DNA of 64,000 nucleotides, taken from assembly GCF_018139485.1 (NCBI RefSeq), contig NZ_JAGSNF010000001.1, positions 124,001-188,000 of the forward strand, written 5' to 3'. Below, piece after piece: positions 37,640 through 48,835 of the stretch. The notes under the pieces were generated by a model. It ran no database searches and was not told the DNA's origin. It saw nothing but the letters and a program-made list of their open reading frames with translations. This DNA comes from Phycicoccus avicenniae. GTDB taxonomy: Bacteria; Actinomycetota; Actinomycetes; Actinomycetales; Dermatophilaceae. Within the stretch, counting starts at the first letter, position 1, and every line of letters starts with the position of its first letter. The position numbers and the translations under genes were made by a program.

Positions 37640-38215
37640 TCAGGAGGCCGCCGCATCCAACCGGTAATGCCGCAGCAGGCCGCTGTCGGTGCCGGTGACA
37701 ATGTGCTGGTAAGGCAGCCCGATCGCGACCTGTCGAACGGCGAACGGAGCGAGGACCTCCGCGATGGCCGCGGACAGTCCTCCACGGATGAAACGTTCTT
37801 CGACGGTGATGACCAGCCCAGTTCGCGCGGCCGACGACGCGATCAGTTCGGCGTCGGCGGGCTCGACGATGGGCATGCCAATGAGGTCCAACCCGGCGCC
37901 GTCTTGGGTGATCTGGTCCACCGCTTGGATCGCCTCCGCAGTGACAGTACCGGTTGTGACCACTGTGGCGGCGGGCCCTTCGCGAATCCTCCGGCCCTTA
38001 CCGATGACGAATGGGGCTTGGTCAAAGAGGTTTGGGATCAGAGGGCCTCCGATGCGCATGTATACGGGTCCGTCGTGAGCGCGCATCGCCGACACTGCGC
38101 CGCGGATCTCGCCCGGCTCTTGGGGAGAGAGAACGGCCACGCCCGGCAGCATCCGAATGATCGCGTAGTCTTCGAGTGAGTAGTGGGTGGGGCCCAAATC
38201 CGAGTAGGTGATACC
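37640..38215 (-). pseudogene. Transketolase C-terminal subunit, 5' end removed by ISL3
   Basis: About 190 residues of the transketolase pyrimidine and C-terminal region: ITYSDLGPTHYSLEDYAIIR contains the family His-rich loop, followed by SPQEPGEIRGAV, VYMRIGG and a complete C-terminal domain (VITVEERFIRGGLSAAIAEVL). The N-terminal ~120 residues are missing, and the frame ends in a stop within the ISL3 terminal repeat. It was presumably half of a split transketolase serving the DhaK/aldolase sugar pathway. A TTG could initiate at 38197 but the product would be inactive. Confidence 0.85.
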
Positions 38216-39693
38216 GGCTCTTCGTACCTGAGGGTGGGGTCACAGGGGTAGGCCGCCGGCGATGAGGAGCATGCGGAGGCGGTAGTTGTCTCGGTTGCGG
38301 AATCCGCGGGCGATGCGGCGGTGGAGCTCGATGAGCCCGTTCACGGCTTCGGTGCCCCCGTTGGATGCGCCGTTGGTGTCGAAGTAGCCGAGGAACTCGC
38401 TGCGCCACCGGCGCAGGGTCTTGCCGAGGCGGGCGACCTCGGGGATCGGGCAGGTGGGCAGTGTCGCGACGATTCGTTCGGCGATGGCACGCCCGGCGGC
38501 GTGGGTGTCCTGGTGGTAGGCGGCGCGGACCTGTTGGGCGCATTGGTAGGCGACCTCGACCTCAAGGTGCTCCTCCCGGGCGGTGAACGCGGTGGTCAGG
38601 CGAGCGCGTTGCCGGTCGGTGAGGTGCTCCTGCCCGGCGCGCAGGGTGTTCCGGACGCGGTACAGCGGGTCGTTCCGGCGGCCGCGGTGGCCGGTGGTGT
38701 CCTGCTGAACGCGGCGGCGGACGTCGTCGACGACGGCGGTGGCGAGCTTGACGACGTGGAAGGCGTCGAGCACCGAGCGGGCGTCTTCGAGCTGGTCATC
38801 GATGGCGTTCTTGTACTCGTGGAACGGGTCGAGCGTGGCGATCTCGACGCCGGCCCGGAAGGGCTCGCCGCGTTCGGTCAGCCACGACGTGTAGGCCTGG
38901 CCGGAACGGCCCGGGACCAGGTCCAGCAGCCGCGCCCGCACCCGGCCATCGCTGTCGCGGGTGAGGTCGACCATCCCGGTCAGCTCCTTCGGGCCCCGCC
39001 CGCCGTCCTCGACCGGCTTGGTGGACACGTGGTGCCACACGTGCTCGTCGACGCCCAGGATCGTGACCCCGTCGAAGCGGGACTCGTCCGCGGCGGCCGC
39101 GGCCAGCATCGGTCGGATCGACTCCCACACCGTGCGCCACCCGGTGCCGAGCTGCCGGCGGACCCCGTTCACGGACGCGTGCTCGCGGCGGATCTGCTCG
39201 ATCGCCCACCGGCACGCCCTCGTCGTCAACGACGAGCGGGGTGCGGCGACCCGATCGTCCTGCTCGACGAAAGTCACGACCGGGCAGCCGGGATCCGGGC
39301 ACACCCACCGACGCTTGCGCCAGCGGATCCGCACCGGAGCACCGAACGCGGGCGCGTCGACCAGTCTGACCGTGACCCTCCCGTGGCCGTGCGCGACAAC
39401 ACCGCAGGCCGGGCAGCCCATCACGGTCGGTTCGGACTCGACCTCGATGACGAGGCGGCCGCCGTCGTCCCGCTGGACCGCAGTCACTCGCAGCCCGTCC
39501 AGGCCGACCAGCACGTCGCAACGCTCGCAGTAACCGCCGCGGGCACGGCAACACGACGTAGGCTCGCTCATCGTCGAGGTCCTCGCGATCAGGAGAGGTG
39601 AGAGTCCTCTGATCCTCGGGGACCTCGACCCATCCCACCCTCACCCAGCCCGTCGGCGCGTCGTGCTCACCCCACACTCATCGGTGAAGAGCC
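38216..39693 (-). mobile_element. ISL3 family insertion sequence
   Basis: About 1478 bp with imperfect ~27-bp terminal inverted repeats: GGCTCTTCGTACCTGAGGG at the left, and on the right end's reverse strand GGCTCTTCACCGATGAGTG, both followed by TGGGGT. The 8 bases flanking the left end (GTGATACC) and right end (CGTTTACT) do not match. The expected target duplication is therefore absent, which suggests deletion or recombination at one end after insertion. Confidence 0.85.
38240..39571 (-). CDS. ISL3 family transposase
   Basis: A 443-residue DDE transposase. The N-terminal zinc-binding domain has CCRARGGYCERCD and CPACGVVAHGHG. ILGVDEHVWHHV holds the first Asp of the triad, VLDAFHVVKLA the second and GGTEAVNGLIELHRRIARGF the Glu region. 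It looks full-length and intact, so the element could be active. It ends 24 bases from the left inverted repeat. Confidence 0.93.
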   Translation of the reverse strand: MSEPTSCCRARGGYCERCDVLVGLDGLRVTAVQRDDGGRLVIEVESEPTVMGCPACGVVAHGHGRVTVRLVDAPAFGAPVRIRWRKRRWVCPDPGCPVVTFVEQDDRVAAPRSSLTTRACRWAIEQIRREHASVNGVRRQLGTGWRTVWESIRPMLAAAAADESRFDGVTILGVDEHVWHHVSTKPVEDGGRGPKELTGMVDLTRDSDGRVRARLLDLVPGRSGQAYTSWLTERGEPFRAGVEIATLDPFHEYKNAIDDQLEDARSVLDAFHVVKLATAVVDDVRRRVQQDTTGHRGRRNDPLYRVRNTLRAGQEHLTDRQRARLTTAFTAREEHLEVEVAYQCAQQVRAAYHQDTHAAGRAIAERIVATLPTCPIPEVARLGKTLRRWRSEFLGYFDTNGASNGGTEAVNGLIELHRRIARGFRNRDNYRLRMLLIAGGLPL

Positions 39694-39754
39694 CGTTTAC
39701 TAGCCTGCCCGCCGTGACCTCGCTCCTTCGGGATCGAGACAGTGCAATCAAATC

Positions 39755-39768
39755 GGGGGGGGGGGGGG
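39755..39768. repeat. Poly-G tract (14 G)
   Basis: A run of 14 G between the ISL3 right end and the aspartase stop. A similar 12-G run occurs at 62612. No other homopolymer of this length is present. It may be biological slippage or an assembly/sequencing artefact. Confidence 0.9.
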
Positions 39769-39774
39769 CAGAAT

Positions 39775-41301
39775 CTATCGCCTCATGCTTCGGGAGCCCA
39801 CACCGGGGACATCAGCGGCGCGTTCCTCGCCGCACTCGGATGCCAGTACGTGCTCGTTGGACACAGGCTTCTCCCCTACTACCGGGATTGGGGCCGTCAC
39901 GGTCTCCAGCCCCGTCAGGCGGGCGGGCGAGAGCTGCTTGTCGACCTCCTCGCGCGACATCAGCCCCGCCTCGACGACCAGGTCCGCGACGTTGCGCCCG
40001 GTCAGGAGCGCGGTCTTCGCGAGCGCGGCCGCGGCCGCGTAGCCGATGAAGGGAGTAAGGGCCGTGATCACGCCCACCGACGACCCGACCATGGCGCCCA
40101 GCCGTTTCCGGTTGGCGGTGATGCCGTCCACGCAGTTGACCCGCAGCGTGTACATCCCTCGGCGCATCCAGGTGATCGACTGGAAGACCGAATGCGCGAT
40201 CACCGGCTCGAACGCGTTCAACTGCAACTGACCGCCCTCGACCGCCATGGTGACGGTGAGGTCGGCGCCGGCCACCGCGAACGCGACCTGATTCACCACC
40301 TCGGGGATGACCGGGTTGACCTTACCCGGCATGATGCTGGACCCAGCCTGCCGGGCAGGCAGATTGATCTCCCCGAGCCCCGCCTGCGGCCCCGACGACA
40401 GCAGCCGCAGGTCGTTGCAGATCTTCGACAGCTTGATCGCGTTGCGCTTCAGCGACGCCGAGAACGACACGAACGCACCGGTGTCGCTGGTGGACTCGAC
40501 CAGGTCGGTCGCCAGCTCGAGATCCAGCCCGGTGATCTCGCGCAGGTGCCGAAGCACCGCGGGGCTGTAGTCGGGATGGGTCGTAATGCCGGTGCCGATG
40601 GCTGTCGCGCCCATGTTGACCTCGCACAGCAGGTACGCATTCTCCTTGAGGCGGCTGTGGTCCTCGCCGAGCGTCGTCGCGAAGCCGTGGAACTCTTGAC
40701 CGAGCGTCATCGGCACAGCGTCCTGCAGCTGCGTGCGACCGACCTTCAGCACGTCGTGGAACTCGACGGCCTTGTCGAGGAAGGCCTTCCGCAGCAGATC
40801 GAGCTCTTCCAGCAGCGTCAGCAGGTCTAGCCCCAGACCCACCTTGATGGCCGTGGGGTAGACGTCGTTCGTCGACTGGCTGCGGTTGGTGTCGTCGATC
40901 GGCGATAGGAAGGCGTAGTCGCCCTTGTCCCGTCCGGCCATCTCGAGCGCGATGTTGGTGATGACCTCGTTGGCGTTCATGTTGGTCGACGTGCCGGCGC
41001 CGCCCTGGATCACGCCGACCACGAATTGGTCGTGGAATTCGCCGTCGATGACCCGCTGCGCGGCCCGATCGATCAGATCCGCCTTCGCGGGATCGAGCAC
41101 GCCGATCTCGCGGTTGGCTCGCGCCGAGGCCTGCTTCACCATCGCCAGCGCCTTCACCAGGTCCTTGTAGACCGAGATGGGCCGCTTCGAGATCGGGAAG
41201 TTCTCCAGCGCGCGGGCGGTGTGGATTCCCCAGTACGCGTCGGCGGGGATCTCCAAAGATCCCAGGGAGTCGGTCTCGATGCGGGTTCGTCCGTCATTCA
41301 T
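39775..41301 (-). CDS. aspA: Aspartate ammonia-lyase (aspartase)
   Basis: A 508-residue member of the fumarase/aspartase superfamily: GAGTSTNMNANEV, RSQSTNDVYPTAIK, VGRTQLQDAVPMTLGQE and the signature loop GSSIMPGKVNPVIPEVVNQV with the catalytic Ser. It converts L-aspartate to fumarate and ammonia. I chose the ATG at 41301. The last ~25 residues (after VVGEKPVSNEHVLA) are unlike the family and end near the poly-G tract, so the C-terminus may have been replaced. It follows the ABC permease gene by 31 bases and is probably in the same operon. Confidence 0.9.
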   Translation of the reverse strand: MNDGRTRIETDSLGSLEIPADAYWGIHTARALENFPISKRPISVYKDLVKALAMVKQASARANREIGVLDPAKADLIDRAAQRVIDGEFHDQFVVGVIQGGAGTSTNMNANEVITNIALEMAGRDKGDYAFLSPIDDTNRSQSTNDVYPTAIKVGLGLDLLTLLEELDLLRKAFLDKAVEFHDVLKVGRTQLQDAVPMTLGQEFHGFATTLGEDHSRLKENAYLLCEVNMGATAIGTGITTHPDYSPAVLRHLREITGLDLELATDLVESTSDTGAFVSFSASLKRNAIKLSKICNDLRLLSSGPQAGLGEINLPARQAGSSIMPGKVNPVIPEVVNQVAFAVAGADLTVTMAVEGGQLQLNAFEPVIAHSVFQSITWMRRGMYTLRVNCVDGITANRKRLGAMVGSSVGVITALTPFIGYAAAAALAKTALLTGRNVADLVVEAGLMSREEVDKQLSPARLTGLETVTAPIPVVGEKPVSNEHVLASECGEERAADVPGVGSRSMRR

Positions 41302-41332
41302 TGCGTTAGAGGTCGGTCGCGCCGCCTCCGCA

Positions 41333-42148
41333 TCACGTGCGCTCCCACGTGATGATCCACTTCCTGGCAAGACGTACGAAAAGATTGAGGAAGATTCCGA
41401 GAGCCGAAAGAATAATCAACAGTGCAAACACTGCTGGTGTTTCCATCCGCCCCTGAGCCTGCAAAATCAGCACGCCCAGGCCCTGCTGCGCGCCGACGAA
41501 CTCTGCCACAATCGCGCCGATCATCGCGTTTGCAACCGCAAGCTCCAGCCCACTGAAGATCTGCGGCATGGCTGCGGGGATCATCAGCCGCACTTGAATT
41601 TGCATGCGCGACGCACCATTCACGCGGAAGAGATTGATCAGGTCCCGGTCGACATTTCGAAGGCCATGGATGGTGTTGACCAGCACGGGGAAGAACGCGA
41701 GAAGCACAACGACAACCACCTTGGACGGCAGGCCGAAGCCGAACCAGATGACGAACAACGGCGCGATCGCCACCTTGGGAATCGACTCGATCGCCACGAT
41801 GTACGGAAACACGATTCCATACACGCGCGGGAGCTGAGTAAGCGTGATAGCCAATGCAAGCCCGAGCACGACGCCGATGAGCAAACCAAGGCCCACTTCC
41901 GTCATCGTCGCGGCGGCATTCTGAACGTAGCGAGGGAACGCAACAGGATCCGTGAGAGCCACGAGTACCTCGCTGAGCGGAGGGATGACGTAGCGCGGCA
42001 CGTTGAGAGCACCAGGCAGGATCTGCCACAAGATGAGCACGACGGCGAGCACGGCGAGCGCGCCCACCATCTGCACATTGCGGCCAGATGCGGTCCTACG
42101 ACCGGTCCTGGATCCGCGCGTGCGGAGGGGGACTGTGGTTTCACTCAT
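41333..42148 (-). CDS. ABC transporter permease (SsuC/TauC type)
   Basis: A 271-residue permease with six membrane segments. The EAA loop around residues 170-190 reads FRVNGASRMQIQVRLMIPAAMP, which matches the nitrate/sulfonate/taurine/pyrimidine-precursor importers. The N-terminal tail is Arg/Thr-rich. The ATG overlaps the ATP-binding gene's stop. It works with the NMT1-type lipoprotein and the ATPase of this operon. Confidence 0.9.
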   Translation of the reverse strand: MSETTVPLRTRGSRTGRRTASGRNVQMVGALAVLAVVLILWQILPGALNVPRYVIPPLSEVLVALTDPVAFPRYVQNAAATMTEVGLGLLIGVVLGLALAITLTQLPRVYGIVFPYIVAIESIPKVAIAPLFVIWFGFGLPSKVVVVVLLAFFPVLVNTIHGLRNVDRDLINLFRVNGASRMQIQVRLMIPAAMPQIFSGLELAVANAMIGAIVAEFVGAQQGLGVLILQAQGRMETPAVFALLIILSALGIFLNLFVRLARKWIITWERT

Positions 42149-42909
42149 GCGTGAGTCACCTCGAAGTGTGTACGGATTCGGGAGGTGAGTGCAGCGAACT
42201 CGGGATCGCCGAGCAGGTCGAGACTGCGTTCTCGGTCGAAGGGCACGGTGATCTCGTCCACAATGCGCCCTGGCCTCGCGCTCATGACGAAGATCCGTTC
42301 GGCGAGGAACACGGCTTCAGAGATCGAATGGGTGATGAGGACAGCGGTTGTTCCCGTCTCTCGCCAAATACGATTGACTTCGACATTGAGCGAGTCGCGC
42401 GTCATGGCGTCCAGCGCACCGAAGGGCTCGTCCATGAGCAACAAGGATGGCTTGTGCACTAGCGCCCTGCAGATGGCCGCGCGCTGCTGCATGCCACCGG
42501 ACAGCTCATGTGGTCGCTTGCGCGCGAAACCCTCGAGATCAGTCATGCGCAATAGAGCCGCCGCCTTCTCGCGATCCTGGGATGTGGGTCGCCGTCGCAA
42601 GCTCAGAGGTAGGAGGACGTTGGCTGCGATATCTTGCCAGGGAAGGAGGGTGGCCTTCTGGAAGACCATGCCGACGTCGCCATTTCCGGTGCGGATCGGG
42701 TGGCCACCGATGCTCGCGGTCCCCGCGGTGTGATCCTCCAACCCGGCGAGAATTTTTAGCAGGGTTGTCTTTCCGCAGCCGCTGGGACCGACGATGGCTA
42801 CGAATTCGCCCTTGCTGATGTCCAGGTCGACTGCGCTGAGGGCGTGCACGTCTCCAGTACGCGTGGCGTAGGTCTTCTCGAGACCGCTCAGTTCGACGAG
42901 CGCGCTCAC
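42145..42909 (-). CDS. ABC transporter ATP-binding protein (SsuB/TauB type)
   Basis: A 254-residue ATPase. The Walker A motif is GPSGCGKTTLLK, followed by a Q-loop (MVFQKATLLPW), the signature LSGGMQQRAAICRAL, the Walker B motif LLLMDEPFGALDA and an H-loop (VLITHSISEAVFLA). It belongs to the sulfonate/nitrate/taurine-type importers. The GTG start overlaps the amidohydrolase stop. Confidence 0.93.
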   Translation of the reverse strand: MSALVELSGLEKTYATRTGDVHALSAVDLDISKGEFVAIVGPSGCGKTTLLKILAGLEDHTAGTASIGGHPIRTGNGDVGMVFQKATLLPWQDIAANVLLPLSLRRRPTSQDREKAAALLRMTDLEGFARKRPHELSGGMQQRAAICRALVHKPSLLLMDEPFGALDAMTRDSLNVEVNRIWRETGTTAVLITHSISEAVFLAERIFVMSARPGRIVDEITVPFDRERSLDLLGDPEFAALTSRIRTHFEVTHA

Positions 42910-44234
42910 GGCTCGATCCCGTACACGTCGCAGAGGTTGCGGTGTAGCACGCGCTCCGTGAGCCAACCGGCCTGCCTCATTGTCCATAGCCCGTCGCGAA
43001 CGCCTTTCTCAAGAACTCCGTCGAGAGCCCGGCGTGCGCGTGCGGTTGAGGCAACGTGAATCTCAGGCGCCCCTGTGTCCGTGCCGAACATCACTCGGTT
43101 AGCGGGAAGTAGTTCGAGCCATTCTTCGAGCAACCGGCTCATTGTGTGGTGCTGCAGGTAGGGCATCCAGGAGAAATCCACGTGTACGTTGCCGTGCATC
43201 TGCGCCAGGGCTGTGAGATGGGAGCTGTACGGAAAGCCGCCGTGGATAAGGATGATCTGCAGAGTGTTTAGCCGCGGATCCCCGATGAACTCCTCAAGAA
43301 GGAGCGGATCAGCGGTGCTGATTCTCAACCCGGGCTCGGTATGTCCGAATCCGGTGTGAATCTGCATAGGCATGCGCTCGCCCACCGCCCACTCTGCGAT
43401 CAAGAATGCCAGGTGGTCGGCGAGGGCCTTGTGTGCGGCCGGTTGGACGTCAGTCGAGCTGGACAAGGTCGCCCATGCAGCCTCGGCCGATGCGCGGTCT
43501 GTGCGCTCGAACTGCAGCGTCCGGACATAGGCGGAGGCGATCTTTAAGCCCACGAACCCCTCTTCTTTCCGCCGCTGCAAGGACTCGAGCACGAACTCGA
43601 CATACGAGGCAAGCGTGCTCGGCAACTCGGTCCCAGCAATCTCCAGCTGCCGCGCCAGCACGTTTGAGAAGATTCGTCGGAACCGGGGCGCGTCTGTACC
43701 CCGCCCCGTCCAGTCGGGATGGCCGAAGGGGAACAGGTAGGGGTCGATGCGCGCAATCGGCCGGTACCGAGAATGCGGCCAAACCGTCGCGTCAATCTCG
43801 GGAATGTCAGTGAGCACGCTCGTGGTACCAGACAGGAGTAGCGCTTGATCGTACAGACCGACAAAGTCCTGCTGTCGCGCCTCCAGGCTCAGCCTGTCGA
43901 CCGTGGCCGCGTCGTGCTTGCCATACAGAGCTTCGGAGCCCTCACGTATGGCGATGGCATTGACTGTGGTCTGCTGGAATTTGCGGCTCTCGGCGATGAG
44001 TTGGGGGATTTTCAATGACGCGCCGAGTGCATTCGCCTGCTCGCTGTGCCCAGTCTCGGTAAGTCGCATCCACTCCTGGTAGTCATCATGGTTGGTGTGA
44101 CCTTCGACGTGACCGAGGGCGTTCTCGATTTCCCACGACGAAACGGGCTCGAGGCGCTGACCGGGGCGGACATATCCAGCGTGCGAGTGATGGTCGACGG
44201 CGGGGACCCCGTCGCTGTACGTAAGGCGGTTCAT
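42906..44234 (-). CDS. Amidohydrolase family protein (FluG N-domain-like)
   Basis: About 442 residues of a TIM-barrel metal hydrolase. VDHHSHAG is the first metal-binding HxH-type strand, MQIHTGFGHTEPGL and ILIHGGFPYSSHL the later metal His residues, and MFGTDTGAPE the catalytic Asp at the end of strand 8. This set resembles the amidohydrolase domain of FluG and related gamma-glutamyl/amide hydrolases. It sits inside the ABC-importer operon with aspartase, so it may deamidate or hydrolyse the imported compound. Its ATG overlaps the lipoprotein gene stop. Confidence 0.87.
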   Translation of the reverse strand: MNRLTYSDGVPAVDHHSHAGYVRPGQRLEPVSSWEIENALGHVEGHTNHDDYQEWMRLTETGHSEQANALGASLKIPQLIAESRKFQQTTVNAIAIREGSEALYGKHDAATVDRLSLEARQQDFVGLYDQALLLSGTTSVLTDIPEIDATVWPHSRYRPIARIDPYLFPFGHPDWTGRGTDAPRFRRIFSNVLARQLEIAGTELPSTLASYVEFVLESLQRRKEEGFVGLKIASAYVRTLQFERTDRASAEAAWATLSSSTDVQPAAHKALADHLAFLIAEWAVGERMPMQIHTGFGHTEPGLRISTADPLLLEEFIGDPRLNTLQIILIHGGFPYSSHLTALAQMHGNVHVDFSWMPYLQHHTMSRLLEEWLELLPANRVMFGTDTGAPEIHVASTARARRALDGVLEKGVRDGLWTMRQAGWLTERVLHRNLCDVYGIEP

Positions 44235-45331
44235 TCGACACTCCAACCTTCGGCATCGGCGATTACTACGTTGGCGTCGAAATCGTTGTACGTCTTCTCG
44301 TACTCATCGGTGACGTGCGGGGCGAGTGCAATCTTTTCGGTAACGATGCCGGCTTCGGCCGCGAACTTCTCCCAGGCCGCGACGGCGTCCGGCGCATATG
44401 CACCCCATGTGCCCGTGTCCTGTGGGTCGCCGGCAGTAAGTAGTTCGACGCGGCGCTGAAGCGCGACGATGTCGGTCTTGAGTTGTTCGTCCGCAGTCGA
44501 TCCCGCGAGGAGCGTATTCGGGTAAGACTCGTACATGATGCGCAGCGCGGCTTCCGGGTTCGTGGCGGTAAAAAGAGTGGCCTTGGCGACCGCGCGCCCG
44601 AAGCCCGCGACTGTGTCGGCGTGCTCCTCAAGGTAATCAGGTGAAGTGAAGTAGGTCGTTGAGAACAGCGAGGCGACGTCCTCAGTGGTGAAGTAGTTGA
44701 GCTCGACCCCGGATGCCTCGAACGCGGCGTATTCGGTGTCCCAGAGGGACAGCGCCTGAACCTGTCCAGTCTTCAGTGCCTGGAGGGCTGCTGCTCCCGT
44801 TCCGACAGCGAGGTTAGTGAAGTCGACGTCCTCCTTCAGCCCGACCGAAGCGAGAATCCCGTTGGAGAGGAGAAGGTTGCTTGTGCCAAGACTGGCCTGG
44901 CCGACGATCCCACCTTCCAGGTCTTCAAGCTCCTGTATCGGACCGTCTGCGAGCGATGCGACTGAACCGGTCTGCCTGCGGATGTAGTTGTAGACGAGAG
45001 TGACGTCGCTGCCTTGCTCGATTGCCTGCAGCAGCGGCTCAGGCGGCGTGCTGCCGAGTTCGAGGCTCCCGCTGTCGACGCCCTGGATGATTGAGGTCGC
45101 GTCGGTTGTGTGCACGAGCTCCACCTGCAGGCCCTCCGCTTCGAAGTAGCCCATTGCCTTTGCGACTGCCATGGGCGAGTTGTTCGCGCCCATCTGAGTC
45201 GGAATGCCGAAGCGGACGGTTGTGAGTTGCTGGCCGTCATCGCCGGGAGCAGATGCTGCGCAACCGCTCAATGCGATTCCGACGATTGCCGCGGCAGCCG
45301 CGAGGCCGGTGGCGCGGGTCGTAGTGATCAT
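44231..45331 (-). CDS. ABC transporter substrate-binding lipoprotein (NMT1/SsuA-like)
   Basis: A 366-residue protein. The lipoprotein signal peptide ends in the lipobox ALSGC near residue 22. The mature part has the NMT1/THI5-like fold (FGIPTQMGANNSPMAVAKAM near its start, SGSLELGSTPPEPLLQAIEQG in domain 1). Such proteins bind sulfonates, nitrate, thiamine precursors or pyrimidine precursors. It is first in the operon with amidohydrolase, ATPase, permease and aspartase. I chose the ATG at 45331, which gives a normal signal peptide. Confidence 0.9.
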   Translation of the reverse strand: MITTTRATGLAAAAAIVGIALSGCAASAPGDDGQQLTTVRFGIPTQMGANNSPMAVAKAMGYFEAEGLQVELVHTTDATSIIQGVDSGSLELGSTPPEPLLQAIEQGSDVTLVYNYIRRQTGSVASLADGPIQELEDLEGGIVGQASLGTSNLLLSNGILASVGLKEDVDFTNLAVGTGAAALQALKTGQVQALSLWDTEYAAFEASGVELNYFTTEDVASLFSTTYFTSPDYLEEHADTVAGFGRAVAKATLFTATNPEAALRIMYESYPNTLLAGSTADEQLKTDIVALQRRVELLTAGDPQDTGTWGAYAPDAVAAWEKFAAEAGIVTEKIALAPHVTDEYEKTYNDFDANVVIADAEGWSVE

Positions 45332-45455
45332 GGTTTGTCCTGTTCCGTTTGTGTTAGTGGTTTTTCGCGGATGCACGTTTCCGGGTCTCCCAAGAGGAGC
45401 CTTGGTGCAGGCGGTTGCACGCTACGGAGGGGAACTCCGCACGATGATGGGCTTC

Positions 45456-46049
45456 TTAGGCGGTCGGTGGGATGGCGACAGTGCGTCCCACACCCGTGGA
45501 GGGCGGCGTCACGATCCAGACGGCTTCTGCCGTCTCGGGACCGACGTTGAGGATGGCGTGTGTCGACGAGGTGCGGTACTCGATGCTGTCGCCAGCGCGA
45601 AGGTCATGATTCTCGCCATTGACCGTAATTCGCAGGCAACCGCGTTGAACGATGCAGATCTCCTGCGAGTCGCCATGCGTATAGTCGGGGCCGCCCGTGC
45701 CCTGCCCGGGGGCATAGACCGAGATCAAGACCTCGACATTGCCTACTGGCGGCTGCGTGATCCCGTAGTGCACCACACCGCCCTCCGAAGCCAGTCGAGG
45801 TCGCGCGTCGTAACGCAGAAGGCGTCCGTGCTTCGGAGCAGGCCCAAACAGCTCCAACCATTGAATCCCGAAGGCTTCGGCGATCGAACGGAGGACCGCC
45901 AGGCTCGCATTTGCTTGCCCGTTCTCGATCTGGCTGATGTAGCCGGCGCTCACCCCAGCTCTTGAGGCCAGCTCTCGCATGGAAAGCCCCGCGGTGCCTC
46001 GCAACTCACGCACACGAGCGCCAAGCTCCGCTGCCTCAGACTCTGTCAC
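45456..46049 (-). CDS. XRE family regulator with C-terminal cupin domain
   Basis: A 197-residue regulator. Residues ~10-65 are a Cro/CI helix-turn-helix (LSMRELASRAGVSAGYISQIENG). Residues ~115-185 are a cupin (YTHGDSQEICIVQRG, LRAGDSIEYRTSSTHAI) that may bind a small ligand or metal. The GTG start at 46049 has GGAGGGAGG as a ribosome site; longer starts have none. This PuuR-like class often controls amine or amino-acid uptake genes, which fits the operon 124 bases downstream on the same strand. Confidence 0.88.
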   Translation of the reverse strand: MTESEAAELGARVRELRGTAGLSMRELASRAGVSAGYISQIENGQANASLAVLRSIAEAFGIQWLELFGPAPKHGRLLRYDARPRLASEGGVVHYGITQPPVGNVEVLISVYAPGQGTGGPDYTHGDSQEICIVQRGCLRITVNGENHDLRAGDSIEYRTSSTHAILNVGPETAEAVWIVTPPSTGVGRTVAIPPTA

Positions 46050-46064
46050 GCGTCCTCCCTCCGT

Positions 46065-46087
46065 TGGGTAAACACTATGCTTACCCA
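46065..46087. promoter_or_regulatory. Putative XRE operator: TGGGTAA-N9-TTACCCA
   Basis: A perfect 7-bp inverted repeat (46065-46071 and 46081-46087) lies 16 bases upstream of the regulator's start, overlapping its likely promoter. It is a good candidate autoregulatory site. I did not find a second copy in the 124-base gap before the lipoprotein gene. Confidence 0.55.
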
Positions 46088-46275
46088 TAGACGACGAAAT
46101 GTAAACCCCCCATCGCGCTTCCACGGACCGAGCCAGTTGCCCTACCGGCTACGCACAGTCGCGAGCCTGATCCACACGACAACAAGCGCCCCATGCTGGG
46201 GGTGTCAGCTGCGCATGTCGGGAAACCACCCTGAGGGCTGCTCGGCGTATGGCAGCGGTTTGAACCGCCCCGGGT

Positions 46276-46596
46276 TCAGTGCACGATCAGTTGTCCCGGC
46301 AGCGGCTGCTGTCGGGGGTTGATCTGACGGTAGTGGTCGTCTTCGTACTCGGTCGGCGGGACGTAGCCGAGGGCGGAGTGCAGGCGGGCGGTGTTGTACC
46401 AGTGCACCCACGAGAGGGTGGCCAGCTCGAGCTCGTCGACGGTCTTGAAGGGTCCGTCGAGGCGGACGCACTCGGTCTTGTACAAGCCGATGACCGACTC
46501 GGCTAGGGCGTTGTCGTAGGCGTCGCCCACGGTTCCGATAGAGGCCAGCGCGCCGGCGTCGGCGAGGCGCTCGGTGTAGCGCAGCGCGACGTACTG
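46276..46596 (-). pseudogene. IS3 transposase orfB, C-terminal fragment
   Basis: It encodes YVALRYTERLADAGALAS, the DAYDNALAES block (third catalytic region) and WVHWYNTARLHSALGYVPP, to the natural stop. It is continuous with the fragment at 48107 once the IS30 and its 3-bp duplication are removed. Confidence 0.9.
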
Positions 46597-48833
<2,237 letters not shown>

Positions 48834-48835
48834 CT

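Noticed and set aside
39755-39768. Poly-G tract as a phase-variation switch of aspartase
   Set aside because: The tract lies downstream of the aspartase stop, not in its coding or promoter region, so length changes would not switch the gene.
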